NCBI GenBank assembly: GCA_964593555.1
Contig: CAZQIC010000024.1
Coordinates: 1 to 41,876 of the forward strand
Source: CAZQIC01 sp964593555
Lineage (GTDB): Bacteria > Bacteroidota > Bacteroidia > JAFLBG01
Length of the DNA stretch: 41,876 bases
Direction: 5' to 3'
Below, in pieces: positions 1 through 7,641 of the stretch. The notes beneath the pieces are model-generated. The model was given only the letters and a program-made list of their open reading frames with translations. It did not search any database and was not told the origin of the DNA. Position 1 is the stretch's first letter, and each line of letters opens with the position of its first letter. The position numbers were made by a program, and so were the translations under genes.

Positions 1-179
1 GTAGTTTAAGTTATTTCGGCTGTGCAAAAAGCCATAGACTTATTCGCTTGTCAATCGCAAAAAACAAAAGGAAGTTGACTATAAAAGAATATTGCGATTA
101 TGAAATTATTGATTTTGAATATGTGTGGAAATACCTGCGAGAAAAACAGCAACGGGATTTCATAGATAAACAACAATAA
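1..179 (+). CDS. C-terminal end of a truncated unknown protein
   Basis: An open frame enters from the left edge (first whole codon at base 3) and ends at TAA 177-179, giving 58 residues with no internal stop. It is basic and aromatic, with the tail EKQQRDFIDKQQ. The upstream part lies outside the window, so the family cannot be named. It lies just before an excisionase/RepA-like module, so a mobile-element gene is plausible, but that is inference from position only. Confidence 0.5.
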   Translation, partial: SLSYFGCAKSHRLIRLSIAKNKRKLTIKEYCDYEIIDFEYVWKYLREKQQRDFIDKQQ

Positions 180-278
180 ATAATAATGTCATAAAAAACC
201 ACAATTATACAGAAATATCATTATTTCTCATAAAACACCATGATTAGAAAACACTTGTTTTTTTATTGATTGTTATTT

Positions 279-303
279 GTGGCTGAATTTAAAAAACAGC
301 CAC
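279..303 (+). promoter_or_regulatory. 7-bp inverted repeat directly before the HTH gene start
   Basis: GTGGCTG (279-285) and CAGCCAC (297-303) are perfect inverted arms around an A/T-only 11-base loop, and the second arm touches the ATG at 304. In RNA this would form a hairpin covering the ribosome-binding region. In DNA it could be an operator for the HTH protein encoded next. Only the symmetry is seen; the function is inferred. Confidence 0.45.
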
Positions 304-597
304 ATGACAAAAATTATTGTTACCACAAAAGATGAATTACAAGAGCTAATTCAAGAGTCAGTAAAATCAGCTATTACTGAACAAAACTCGCAGCAACAAT
401 CAGAAGAGCAAGACAAAATAATGTCGTTGCAAGAAACCGCTCTTTTCTTAAACCTTGCGAAGCAAACGGTTTACGGTTTTACTTCCAAACAACAGATTCC
501 ATTTATTAAGAAAGGAAAGAAATTGTATTTCCAAAAATCGGAATTGGAAAAATGGTTAATGGAAGGAAATAAAAAAAATGATTTAGAAAGGAGGTAA
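304..597 (+). CDS. Excisionase-family helix-turn-helix protein
   Basis: A protein of 97 residues if started at ATG 304. An in-frame upstream start at 277 would add nine residues but lies inside the inverted repeat. The second half holds a MerR/excisionase-type DNA-binding fold (HTH_17): MSLQETALFLNLAKQTVYGF followed by a basic wing ending in YFQKSELEKWL. The N-terminal third is polar and Gln/Glu-rich and probably helical. Proteins of this size and fold are common in Bacteroidota integrative elements, where they regulate excision or the adjacent replication genes. The next gene starts four bases downstream, so the two are probably co-transcribed. Confidence 0.8.
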   Translation: MTKIIVTTKDELQELIQESVKSAITEQNSQQQSEEQDKIMSLQETALFLNLAKQTVYGFTSKQQIPFIKKGKKLYFQKSELEKWLMEGNKKNDLERR

Positions 598-600
598 GCC

Positions 601-915
601 ATGAATATTCAACGAAGTGTCACTTCTCTTGAAAGCCTTATTCAGGGCTTAATTAAAGACCTTGAAAAATACGCTAAGCGTGAAAATGCAAATCAACTTT
701 ATATTGATAAGCAAAATATCTTGATTAAAAACCTGATAGGTATTCATAACAGCATTAATTCTATTCGTTTTTTAGAGCTGTGGCAAAATATTGATACTGA
801 AATGCAACGCTTGGAAAAACTGGATGCACAATTAAGCGGTCATTCTATTTATTTGCATTACCGACCAAATGGACATAATTTTTCAAGAATCACTTATAAC
901 CCATTTAAACTGTGA
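601..915 (+). CDS. Unknown small helical protein of a mobile-element module
   Basis: A protein of 104 residues that I do not recognise. It looks mostly alpha-helical, with no membrane segment and no signal peptide. The start is well supported: a strong AGGAGG ribosome-binding site lies at the end of the previous gene, just before ATG 601. Such a strong Shine-Dalgarno sequence is unusual for Bacteroidota, and it suggests the three-gene module is translated from its own signals. The stop overlaps the GTG start of the ATPase gene (GTGA), so the two are translationally coupled. A role in element replication or mobilisation is inferred from neighbours only. Confidence 0.6.
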   Translation: MNIQRSVTSLESLIQGLIKDLEKYAKRENANQLYIDKQNILIKNLIGIHNSINSIRFLELWQNIDTEMQRLEKLDAQLSGHSIYLHYRPNGHNFSRITYNPFKL

Positions 916-1928
916 TTAACTATACACCCATACAAAAAGGCTTGTTACAAGAAGCAAAGACAGAAGATGCAAATAATCTTTTGTTAGTTCGTTCGGTTAA
1001 TCAATGTATCAACGATGCGAAGAGCCGACCAATTCCTAAGATGCTGTTCTCTGAATTTTGGCACGAACAGGAACTGTGCATTTTATTTGCCGACACTAAC
1101 TTAGGCAAATCAATACTGGCGGTTCAAATAGCCAATTCCATTAGTAAAGGAGATGCTATCAGAGGTTTTAAATTAAAAGCGCAAAAGCAGGTAGTAATGT
1201 ATTTCGATTTTGAAATGAGCGACAAACAGTTTGAAAAGCGTTATTCAATCAACTATGCGAACCACTATGTATTTGATAATAATTTCTTGGGAATAGAAAT
1301 TAATCCTGACTGCACCGACTTTAATGATTTTGAAAAGGCATTGTTTGAAGCCATTGAAAATAACATTGTATTGTACGATGCTAAAATATTAATCATTGAC
1401 AACTTAACGTATTTAAAAACACAGGCGACTGAGACAGCCAAAGAAGCATTGCCATTAATGAAACGCTTGAAAGAACTAAAGATTAAGCACAACCTTTCAA
1501 TACTTGCTTTAGCACATACTCCCAAGCGAAATTTAATTTATCCCATAACCAAAAACGACCTCGCAGGAAGTAAACATCTTTCTAATTTTGCCGACAGTAT
1601 TTTTGCTATTGGCGAAAGTTGCAAGGATAAAAGCCTCCGTTACTTAAAACAGCTAAAAGCAAGGGCTACTGAGGTTATTTATGATAGCGAGAATATAATT
1701 GTTGCCGAAATTTCACGGTCCTATAATTTTTTGGCTTTTGAGTTTTTAGATTTTAGCAACGAAAGAGAACATCTAAAGCAGCCTTCCGAAAATGAGCAAG
1801 CGGATTTAGATGCGTCCATCCTTTCACTAAAAGCTTCTCAGCCACAATTACCCGACCGTGAAATTGCCCGACAATTAAATACAAACCCAGTAAAGGTTGG
1901 TAGAGTATTAAAACGCAACAAGGTGTAA
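912..1928 (+). CDS. RepA-like AAA family ATPase of a mobile element
   Basis: A protein of 338 residues started by GTG 912, which overlaps the previous stop. It is a RecA-fold NTPase of the RepA/AAA_25 type. The Walker A motif is ADTNLGKS (residues 60-67), with Ala where Gly is usual. The segment YFDFEMSDKQFEKRY lies around residues 97-111, and the Walker B strand LIIDN lies near 160-164. The last 30 residues look like a helix-turn-helix (PDREIARQLNTNPVKVGRVL). Relatives are plasmid replicative helicases and ATPases of Bacteroidota integrative elements, which act on the element's own DNA. The stop codon lies within an array of TGTAAC repeats that could be a binding site for this protein or for the upstream HTH protein. 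Confidence 0.75.
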   Translation: MINYTPIQKGLLQEAKTEDANNLLLVRSVNQCINDAKSRPIPKMLFSEFWHEQELCILFADTNLGKSILAVQIANSISKGDAIRGFKLKAQKQVVMYFDFEMSDKQFEKRYSINYANHYVFDNNFLGIEINPDCTDFNDFEKALFEAIENNIVLYDAKILIIDNLTYLKTQATETAKEALPLMKRLKELKIKHNLSILALAHTPKRNLIYPITKNDLAGSKHLSNFADSIFAIGESCKDKSLRYLKQLKARATEVIYDSENIIVAEISRSYNFLAFEFLDFSNEREHLKQPSENEQADLDASILSLKASQPQLPDREIARQLNTNPVKVGRVLKRNKV

Positions 1929-1976
1929 CACCCTGTAACGGTGTAACAGGTGTTACACCCGTTACAACCTGTTACA
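1924..1976 (+). repeat. Phased TGTAAC/GTTACA array with dyad symmetry
   Basis: Six copies of one hexamer sit at starts 1924, 1934, 1942, 1952, 1961 and 1971. The first three read TGTAAC and the last three read GTTACA. Spacing is 8-10 bp, close to one helical turn. The centre is a perfect 9-bp inverted repeat, GGTGTAACA / TGTTACACC, around GG at 1949-1950. It extends outward with one bulged C to 15 bp. No T-tract follows, so a simple terminator is less likely than an iteron, operator or recombination site. Confidence 0.7.
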
Positions 1977-2035
1977 GTTCATTTAAAAACGAAGTTTCTT
2001 AATTGAAAAATGATTGTGTAGTAATTAAGAAGTAG

Positions 2036-2088
2036 TTGTGTAGCAATTGAAAAACATTGAAAATGATTAAAAAACATTCAAAAATATG
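2036..2088. repeat. AT-rich direct repeat, copy 1 (left of the primase-helicase gene)
   Basis: It begins TTGTGTAGCAATTGAAAAAC and continues as A-rich sequence. It aligns by eye, with a few gaps and at roughly three quarters identity, to 5167-5222 in the same orientation. A shorter related piece, ATTGTGTAGTAATTAAGAAG, lies just to its left from 2014. Because the sequence is low in complexity, the match needs a proper alignment score. Confidence 0.45.
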
Positions 2089-2098
2089 TCGTGTTTTT

Positions 2099-5092
2099 TT
2101 AAGCTAACCGTTCTTCCAATATATCTTTCCAAATAACAAACCCTTTTCTGTCATCAGAATAATCATGAACAATGCGACTGAAATTTTCAGGATTGCTTTC
2201 AATGTATGTCTGCCGACCTTTTGTTCTAATTATTCCGATAGCTTCATCAATTTGTTTCAACTTACTTGACAAATTGACGTTTCTTTTTGCAATATGCCAA
2301 ATGTAAGTAGCCTCTTCGGTATCCAATGTTTCTAATACGATGTGATATTGTTGTGTTCCATTAATAAGAAACGCAAATGAGAAAGGTGACAATACAAACC
2401 GTATTTTTAGTATGGAACTATCGTGTTTTAATGATAGATAACGCAGCTGTTTACTGTGTTTTGCATCTTTCGAGTTTAAAATATCATCTAATAATTGTTC
2501 TTCGGATTGATAAAAATAATTGCCTGTTTCATCCCCTTGTATTTGTCCTAAATTCAATAAACTATCATCCCCCATTGGTATTCTGCCGATAATTCCTTTT
2601 GCAATAAATCGAAATTTTACGCCATCGATTATTTCTCTATTTATTTTTTGTATGTCGGAAGACGAAGCGAAATACGAATTGATATTTCCATTTTCAAACT
2701 GTGCAAAAATCTCTACTTTAATATTTTTAGTCTTTAATACTTTAACGAAGTATGGCTTCAACACATCAAATTCAGGTCGCATTTCCATATTTTCAATTTC
2801 AAACTCAATCTCCGCATTTACTTCAGGGATATTATATTTAAAAGCAATTGCACCAAATCTGAAATTCATTTGTTCAATTGGAATCTTTACTGATTTCTCA
2901 AAAGTAAAACTGCTTTTCTCCGAATTACTTTCTTTATCAGGTTGGTCGAACAATGTTCCAAGCTGATTTATCTTTTTATAATAGGTATTTCTTTTCTGAA
3001 ATAATTTTTCGAGGTAGTCAATCTTTAAATCTCTGTAATCATAGATGGTTGGTGTTACTTCCGAACGCTGAACCCTGCCGATATATTGAATTAACTTGCC
3101 TTCAAACGAAAATGGATAAACTAAAAATAAACACTCTATGTTTTGAATATCACTACCCTCACCAAAATATTGACCTGTTGTAATGAGTGCTTGAAAATTC
3201 CCATCATTTAACATTTTCCACTTGGTGCTCTTGTTTGATTCTGAATCTTCACCGCTTAGAGTTACCGTTTCATATTTCTGTTTTAAATACTGATTAAGCG
3301 TTTCAATATGGTCTTTGCGCTCTGTAACAATTACAATTTTAGTTCCCTTGCTTAACTCGCCAAATACATCATCTAAAATTAGTTTGTTTCGTGCGGAATC
3401 GTGTACTAATATTTTTGATAACGTTTCAAACTTATCAGTTTTAGAATTATATGGTATCGAAAGTGCTGTATCTCTTACAATAACTCTTGCACCGCCTGTA
3501 TTCTCTGTTAATTGCGTTTTTATTTCTGCAATTATTTCACCCAAGTAAGAAAAGATTAGCTTACCATCATTATATTTTCTGAATGGCGTAGCTGTTAATC
3601 CATATAAATAAAATGAATGAAGTTTTGCTATTGTATTCCTAAATGTATCGGCAGGAACGTGATGACATTCATCCACGATAATTGTGCCGAAGCTGTTTTC
3701 ATATTTATTTGCTTCTGTTGATTGTAATAGTTTATCAAGGCTCTGAATCATAGCAACAGTAATGTGTTTACCGATGGTGTTTTTACCTTGTCCGATTATT
3801 CCAATATCTTTTTTCGGGATGCCTAAAAATGATTCAATTCGTTCAATCCATTGGATTGCTAATTGTTTGCGATGCACAATAATTAAAGCAGGTTGTTGTT
3901 TTTCGGCAATAATTGAAAGACCAATGATTGTTTTACCTGAACCCGGTGGTGCTACAATAACGCCAAAATCTTTTTTATTTGCTGCTTCCTTTACTATAAG
4001 TTGTTGTTCTCTCAGTTCAATAGTCGAATTAAATTGAACGGAATCTTTTTTTATTCTCGCATCTACAAAATCAAATTCAATTTTATTTTCCTTACAAAAA
4101 CGGAGCAGTTTTCCGGCAGAACCTCTTGGAATAATAATTTCGTCAGGCGTTTCATCAATTAATTTGAAATAACGGTCTGTACCAAATGTGTTTTTACCGA
4201 GCTTCTTTTTAATTATAAATTCACTACTTATAAAATTAAATTCTTCCTTGATAAAGTTTATCAAAGGTGTTGTTAGTCCTTCTCTTGAAACATAAATGGC
4301 ATTGCTAAGTTTGATGTTTAGTTTTCCGTTAGTAGTTTTACTAATAGCATTTGGACTTGAAGTAGTGTCTTTTTTTATTGCAACAGTTTGATATAAATTT
4401 TCAAGTTCGGTAATTGTAATTTTGCGAATAGCTTTAAGGAACTCCCACTGATTTTCAATTGGCAACAAGGTTTCAGGATTAATGAAACAACTGTTGCCAT
4501 TGTCCCAAATGATTTTATTTAATGGCAATGCTATTAAGTTTCCAAAGCCTTTACCAGAAAGGTAATCTTGATTAGGGAATAGCCTATCGAAACTGGAACT
4601 TTTATCAAATTGTGAAAACACGCCAGCTTCCTCAAGCAAATCTTTAAAAATCTTTCTGCTTTTAAATGCTGAATAATTCTGTTCAAAAAATATCCATACG
4701 TGTCCACCTTTCCCTGAACGAGAGCGTTCCAAGTATGCAGGAATGTTTTTACTCGTACAAACTTGAATAAAAGATTTACACTCTTCAATCCAATTGTTTT
4801 TATCAAAGTCAGCTGCAATAAACCACGATGTATTATCTTTTAATAACGGATACAATCCTATTAATTGCTCGCCTTGCAAATGTTTTATTATTTGTTCGTC
4901 AGATAATACTTGGTATTGTTTGTTGGTGTAATTTTGAAAAGTGCCGCCTTTCATTCGGTGCATCTTGTATTGATACGGGTCGAAAGTATAAGCCGGAGAA
5001 TAACCATTTTTAGTACCCTTGTCCCAACGTGTAGCATAAATATCTTCGCGCCCTTTAAAAAGAGATTTAAAAATAGTTAGCGTTTCGTTCAC
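2099..5092 (-). CDS. TOTE-type archaeo-eukaryotic primase fused to a DEAD/DEAH helicase
   Basis: A protein of 997 residues. Residues 1 to about 240 match the primase domain of TOTE conflict-system proteins: the metal-binding pair is D95-F-D97 (AADFDK), followed by SGKGGHVWIFF with H131, then SSFDRLFPNQD and GFGNLIALPL. A superfamily 2 helicase follows, with Walker A APPGSGKT (381-388), DECHH (474-478), TATPFR (500-505) and a C-terminal RecA lobe containing GQYFGEGSD and QYIGRVQRS. The last 250 residues are not recognised. Such proteins are thought to act in conflicts between mobile elements and hosts by priming or unwinding nucleic acid. The gene stands alone on the minus strand between two related direct repeats, which suggests a separately acquired cassette. 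Confidence 0.85.
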   Translation of the reverse strand: MNETLTIFKSLFKGREDIYATRWDKGTKNGYSPAYTFDPYQYKMHRMKGGTFQNYTNKQYQVLSDEQIIKHLQGEQLIGLYPLLKDNTSWFIAADFDKNNWIEECKSFIQVCTSKNIPAYLERSRSGKGGHVWIFFEQNYSAFKSRKIFKDLLEEAGVFSQFDKSSSFDRLFPNQDYLSGKGFGNLIALPLNKIIWDNGNSCFINPETLLPIENQWEFLKAIRKITITELENLYQTVAIKKDTTSSPNAISKTTNGKLNIKLSNAIYVSREGLTTPLINFIKEEFNFISSEFIIKKKLGKNTFGTDRYFKLIDETPDEIIIPRGSAGKLLRFCKENKIEFDFVDARIKKDSVQFNSTIELREQQLIVKEAANKKDFGVIVAPPGSGKTIIGLSIIAEKQQPALIIVHRKQLAIQWIERIESFLGIPKKDIGIIGQGKNTIGKHITVAMIQSLDKLLQSTEANKYENSFGTIIVDECHHVPADTFRNTIAKLHSFYLYGLTATPFRKYNDGKLIFSYLGEIIAEIKTQLTENTGGARVIVRDTALSIPYNSKTDKFETLSKILVHDSARNKLILDDVFGELSKGTKIVIVTERKDHIETLNQYLKQKYETVTLSGEDSESNKSTKWKMLNDGNFQALITTGQYFGEGSDIQNIECLFLVYPFSFEGKLIQYIGRVQRSEVTPTIYDYRDLKIDYLEKLFQKRNTYYKKINQLGTLFDQPDKESNSEKSSFTFEKSVKIPIEQMNFRFGAIAFKYNIPEVNAEIEFEIENMEMRPEFDVLKPYFVKVLKTKNIKVEIFAQFENGNINSYFASSSDIQKINREIIDGVKFRFIAKGIIGRIPMGDDSLLNLGQIQGDETGNYFYQSEEQLLDDILNSKDAKHSKQLRYLSLKHDSSILKIRFVLSPFSFAFLINGTQQYHIVLETLDTEEATYIWHIAKRNVNLSSKLKQIDEAIGIIRTKGRQTYIESNPENFSRIVHDYSDDRKGFVIWKDILEERLA

Positions 5093-5127
5093 AGGTTTAA
5101 AATAATTAAAAGGTTCAGTTCGGTTGC

Positions 5128-5135
5128 CAAAATTA
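5128..5135 (-). promoter_or_regulatory. Possible -7 box for the primase-helicase gene
   Basis: The minus strand reads TAATTTTG, a full match to the Bacteroidota -7 consensus TAnnTTTG, 35 bases before the start codon. No good -33 TTG was found at the expected distance, so this is tentative. Confidence 0.3.
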
Positions 5136-5166
5136 CGGCTTTTAGGAGTTAATTATTAAAAATCAA

Positions 5167-5222
5167 TTGTGTAGCAGTTAAAAACCATTTAAGAAGTAAT
5201 TGAAAAAGATTCAAAATATTTG
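5167..5222. repeat. AT-rich direct repeat, copy 2 (right of the primase-helicase gene)
   Basis: It begins TTGTGTAGCAGTTAAAAACC and aligns with 2036-2088 in the same orientation. The two copies bracket the primase-helicase gene with little else between, as expected if that gene arrived as a unit or if the repeats are element-specific recombination sites. Confidence 0.45.
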
Positions 5223-5306
5223 AAATTAGTTGCCAATTCCTTCCATTTTGCTCAAAAAACACTAAAATGCCCATTTTTATTCATATCTGATAGTGTAAAT
5301 TAATGC

Positions 5307-5400
5307 AAGTTTGGGCAATTAACATATATTATTGCGAATACTAACTCATATTTAGTACTGTAAGTTTAGGCAATTATACTAAATAGTGCGAATACTTACA
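5307..5400 (+). promoter_or_regulatory. Operator-like tandem repeat before the toxin-antitoxin promoter
   Basis: Two direct copies of about 38 bp, offset by 55 bp, start at 5307 (AAGTTTGGGCAATTAACATA) and 5362 (AAGTTTAGGCAATTATACTA). Both end in GCGAATACT followed by T/A-rich bases (ends about 5344 and 5398). In the second copy TGTAAGT (5360-5366) and ACTTACA (5394-5400) also form an inverted pair. The block ends where the -33 element of the promoter begins. AbiEi antitoxins are known to repress their own operon through repeats at the promoter, so this is the natural binding site for the AbiEi-like protein. The repeats are seen; the repressor is inferred. Confidence 0.6.
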
Positions 5401-5432
5401 TTTGTTAGTTACGTCAAATTATATTATATTTG
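5401..5432 (+). promoter_or_regulatory. Bacteroidota-type promoter of the toxin-antitoxin/ubiquitin-like/type I R-M operon
   Basis: TTTG at 5401-5404 and TATATTTG at 5425-5432 are separated by 20 bp. This matches both boxes of the Bacteroidota vegetative promoter (TTTG, N19-21, TAnnTTTG). Transcription should begin around 5438-5442, only a few bases before the ATG at 5447, so the mRNA would be almost leaderless. It overlaps the right edge of the operator-like repeats. Confidence 0.7.
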
Positions 5433-5446
5433 CCTGTAATTACAAT

Positions 5447-6214
5447 ATGAAAACGCACTTTAAAATAGAAAAAATAAAATTATTCCTTCCTGTTGATGAA
5501 CCATTTTCAAAAAAAATGTTGATGGATTCTTTTGTTAAAAATGGAGATAATCTAACCAACGAAAATTTAGATGTAAGGATTAACAGGTTTAAAGCAAAAG
5601 GAATAATTGTGAGCGTTGGAAGAGGCTGGTACAGGTTTAATGATAAGAAACTTTTCGAGCCCGAAATAAGTCCATCACTTAAAAAACTATCTGCTAAACT
5701 TAAAAAAGGATTTCCGTTTCTTAATTATATTTTGTGGTCATCGCATTGGCTAAATGAATTGACCACCCTGCAACTGTTCCGAAATTTATACGTGATAGAA
5801 GTAGAATCAGGTTCAGGTTCAGAGGAAGCGGTTTTTAGAACAATGAAAGAAGATTCTCCTTTTAGATTTTTTTTAAACCCGAAAGAGAATGAGTGGGAGA
5901 ACTATAAAGCTGATACTGAAGACAACATTATTATAAAAACAATGATTTCTGAATCTCCAAACGTAAAGAGTAATACAATAAAAATAGCAAAGCTTGAAAA
6001 AATATTAGTGGACTTGTATTGTGATAAATTTTGGAAAACAATATTCTCAAGTGAGCTAAACAATATATACACGGAGGCTTGTACTAACTATGCAATAAAT
6101 TTTTCGACACTGTTAAGTTATGCCGGACGAAGGGGAAAGAGAGCTGAAATATGGGAGTATATAAAATCGTTAGAAATATTAGAAGTATCAACAATTGAAA
6201 TGATGGAAAAATGA
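5447..6214 (+). CDS. AbiEi-like type IV antitoxin (transcriptional regulator)
   Basis: A protein of 255 residues from ATG 5447; a longer frame from 5402 would overlap the promoter. The N-terminal ~65 residues form a winged-helix region ending in VGRGWYRF, as in AbiEi and DUF6577-type antitoxins, which read DNA through this part. The middle contains PFLNYILWSSHWLNELTTLQ and IVEVESG-like strands typical of the antitoxin C-terminal domain. It overlaps the toxin gene by ATGA, the usual layout of AbiE pairs. AbiEi proteins neutralise the partner nucleotidyltransferase toxin without direct inhibition and repress their own promoter. The exact DUF assignment is from memory. Confidence 0.75.
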   Translation: MKTHFKIEKIKLFLPVDEPFSKKMLMDSFVKNGDNLTNENLDVRINRFKAKGIIVSVGRGWYRFNDKKLFEPEISPSLKKLSAKLKKGFPFLNYILWSSHWLNELTTLQLFRNLYVIEVESGSGSEEAVFRTMKEDSPFRFFLNPKENEWENYKADTEDNIIIKTMISESPNVKSNTIKIAKLEKILVDLYCDKFWKTIFSSELNNIYTEACTNYAINFSTLLSYAGRRGKRAEIWEYIKSLEILEVSTIEMMEK

Positions 6215-7641
6215 TAAAAGAACAATCGTACACAACGGAATGGTTAGATTCTAAAGTAAAAGAATACGAAGCCAATAGCTACGACTTAGCTGAAAAAATG
6301 GTTTATGCTTTTACGCTCTTGGAGCATTTGAAACTAAAAGGGCTTGACTTCATTTTTAAAGGAGGAACGTCATTAGTCTTAATGGTTGATGAATTTCACA
6401 GGTTTTCAAAAGACATCGACATTATAGTTCATGTAGAACCAACCAACTTAGATGAAATTTTTAATGCTGTTGTTGCCGATACTCCTTTTATTAAGTGGGA
6501 AGAAAGCGAAAGAAAGAACGATGAGTTTCAAGTACCTAAAAAGCATTTCAAATTTACATACAAAGAAAGTAAACCATCAAAATATCCCGAAAAGCCTATT
6601 CTATTGGATATAATTTTTGTGGAAAACACGTATCCTGAAACACGGATTGTAAAAATTGTTCATCCACTTCTTGCAACAGAAGAACCTTATGCAGAAATAA
6701 TTATCCCAACATTTGATTCTATAACAGGAGATAAACTAACCGCCTTTGCTCCGAAAACAATAGGTATTCCTGTTGGAAAAAAGAAGGAAGTAGAAATAGC
6801 GAAACAATTGTTCGATTTAAATATGCTGTTTGATAATATTAGCTCGTATGACAAGGTCGGACAGAGCTTTGAGAAAACAGCAGCAATGTGTATTGATGCG
6901 TATAAGAAAAACCACACCATCGAACAGATATATGAGGATGTGATTGAAACTGCTTACACAATGGCATTGATGGGTAAGCACGATGTAGAATTGTATAACG
7001 AAATTAAAAGTGGTGTAAGCGCATTAAGCCAGTACTTAAGTAAAAAAACAAACTTTGGATATAACAAAGCACTAACGGCAGCAGCAAGAATTGCTTATCT
7101 CGCAGCGTGTTTAATGAAAGGAATTGAACTCAAAAAATTAGACTGGCAAGCCGTTGCACCGGAAGAATTTAAAAACAAAAAAATAGAACACGAAAAATTT
7201 TGGGTACTTAACAAAGCATTAAAAGGAGGATACCCCGAAGCGTGGTTTTACTGGCTAAATGCAGTTGAGATATTAGCTTTAGCGAAAAAAGAAAAAAAGA
7301 GTTCAACAGAAAAAGCGAAAATCATTGCTGTTCCTCTGATAGAAACGCCAAAAGAAAATCCAAAGAAAAATAACGAAGTAAAATCTAACCATCTTCAATT
7401 AGTATTTATTGTAAATGGTAAAGAAACACTCGTTGCTAATCTTAATCCGAACCAACCTTTAAAGGATGCTGTTGAAAAGGCTCTTGCTCAGACGGCAAAT
7501 TCCGGCAGACAAATAGAAGAGTGGTCGGTAAAATGGAATAACCTCGATTTGGATATTTCGAGAAAAATAGAAGATTATAAATTTCCGCCTGATGTTAAAA
7601 TATTCCTCAGTTTAAAATCCGGTGTAGGTGGCAATAAATAA
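6211..7641 (+). CDS. AbiEii-type nucleotidyltransferase toxin with C-terminal ubiquitin-like domain
   Basis: A protein of 476 residues. Residues 1 to about 300 are an AbiEii/AbiGii nucleotidyltransferase: KGGTSLVLMVDEFHRFSKDI carries G51-G-T-S and the metal pair D68-I-D70, a third acidic candidate D133 lies in LLDIIFVE, and D174-K-L-T leads a helix that ends in KQLFDLNML. A Lys/Glu/Pro-rich linker (about 360-392) joins a beta-grasp domain at 394-474. That domain resembles DUF2604 ubiquitin-like proteins (LVFIVNGKE, ISRKIEDYKFPPDVKIFLSL) and ends KSGVGGNK. The diglycine 473-474 is followed by only Asn-Lys, so a peptidase could expose it. Usual AbiEii toxins are about 300 residues and lack this tail. 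The codons for the diglycine overlap the start of the E2-like gene. Confidence 0.85.
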   Translation: MIKEQSYTTEWLDSKVKEYEANSYDLAEKMVYAFTLLEHLKLKGLDFIFKGGTSLVLMVDEFHRFSKDIDIIVHVEPTNLDEIFNAVVADTPFIKWEESERKNDEFQVPKKHFKFTYKESKPSKYPEKPILLDIIFVENTYPETRIVKIVHPLLATEEPYAEIIIPTFDSITGDKLTAFAPKTIGIPVGKKKEVEIAKQLFDLNMLFDNISSYDKVGQSFEKTAAMCIDAYKKNHTIEQIYEDVIETAYTMALMGKHDVELYNEIKSGVSALSQYLSKKTNFGYNKALTAAARIAYLAACLMKGIELKKLDWQAVAPEEFKNKKIEHEKFWVLNKALKGGYPEAWFYWLNAVEILALAKKEKKSSTEKAKIIAVPLIETPKENPKKNNEVKSNHLQLVFIVNGKETLVANLNPNQPLKDAVEKALAQTANSGRQIEEWSVKWNNLDLDISRKIEDYKFPPDVKIFLSLKSGVGGNK

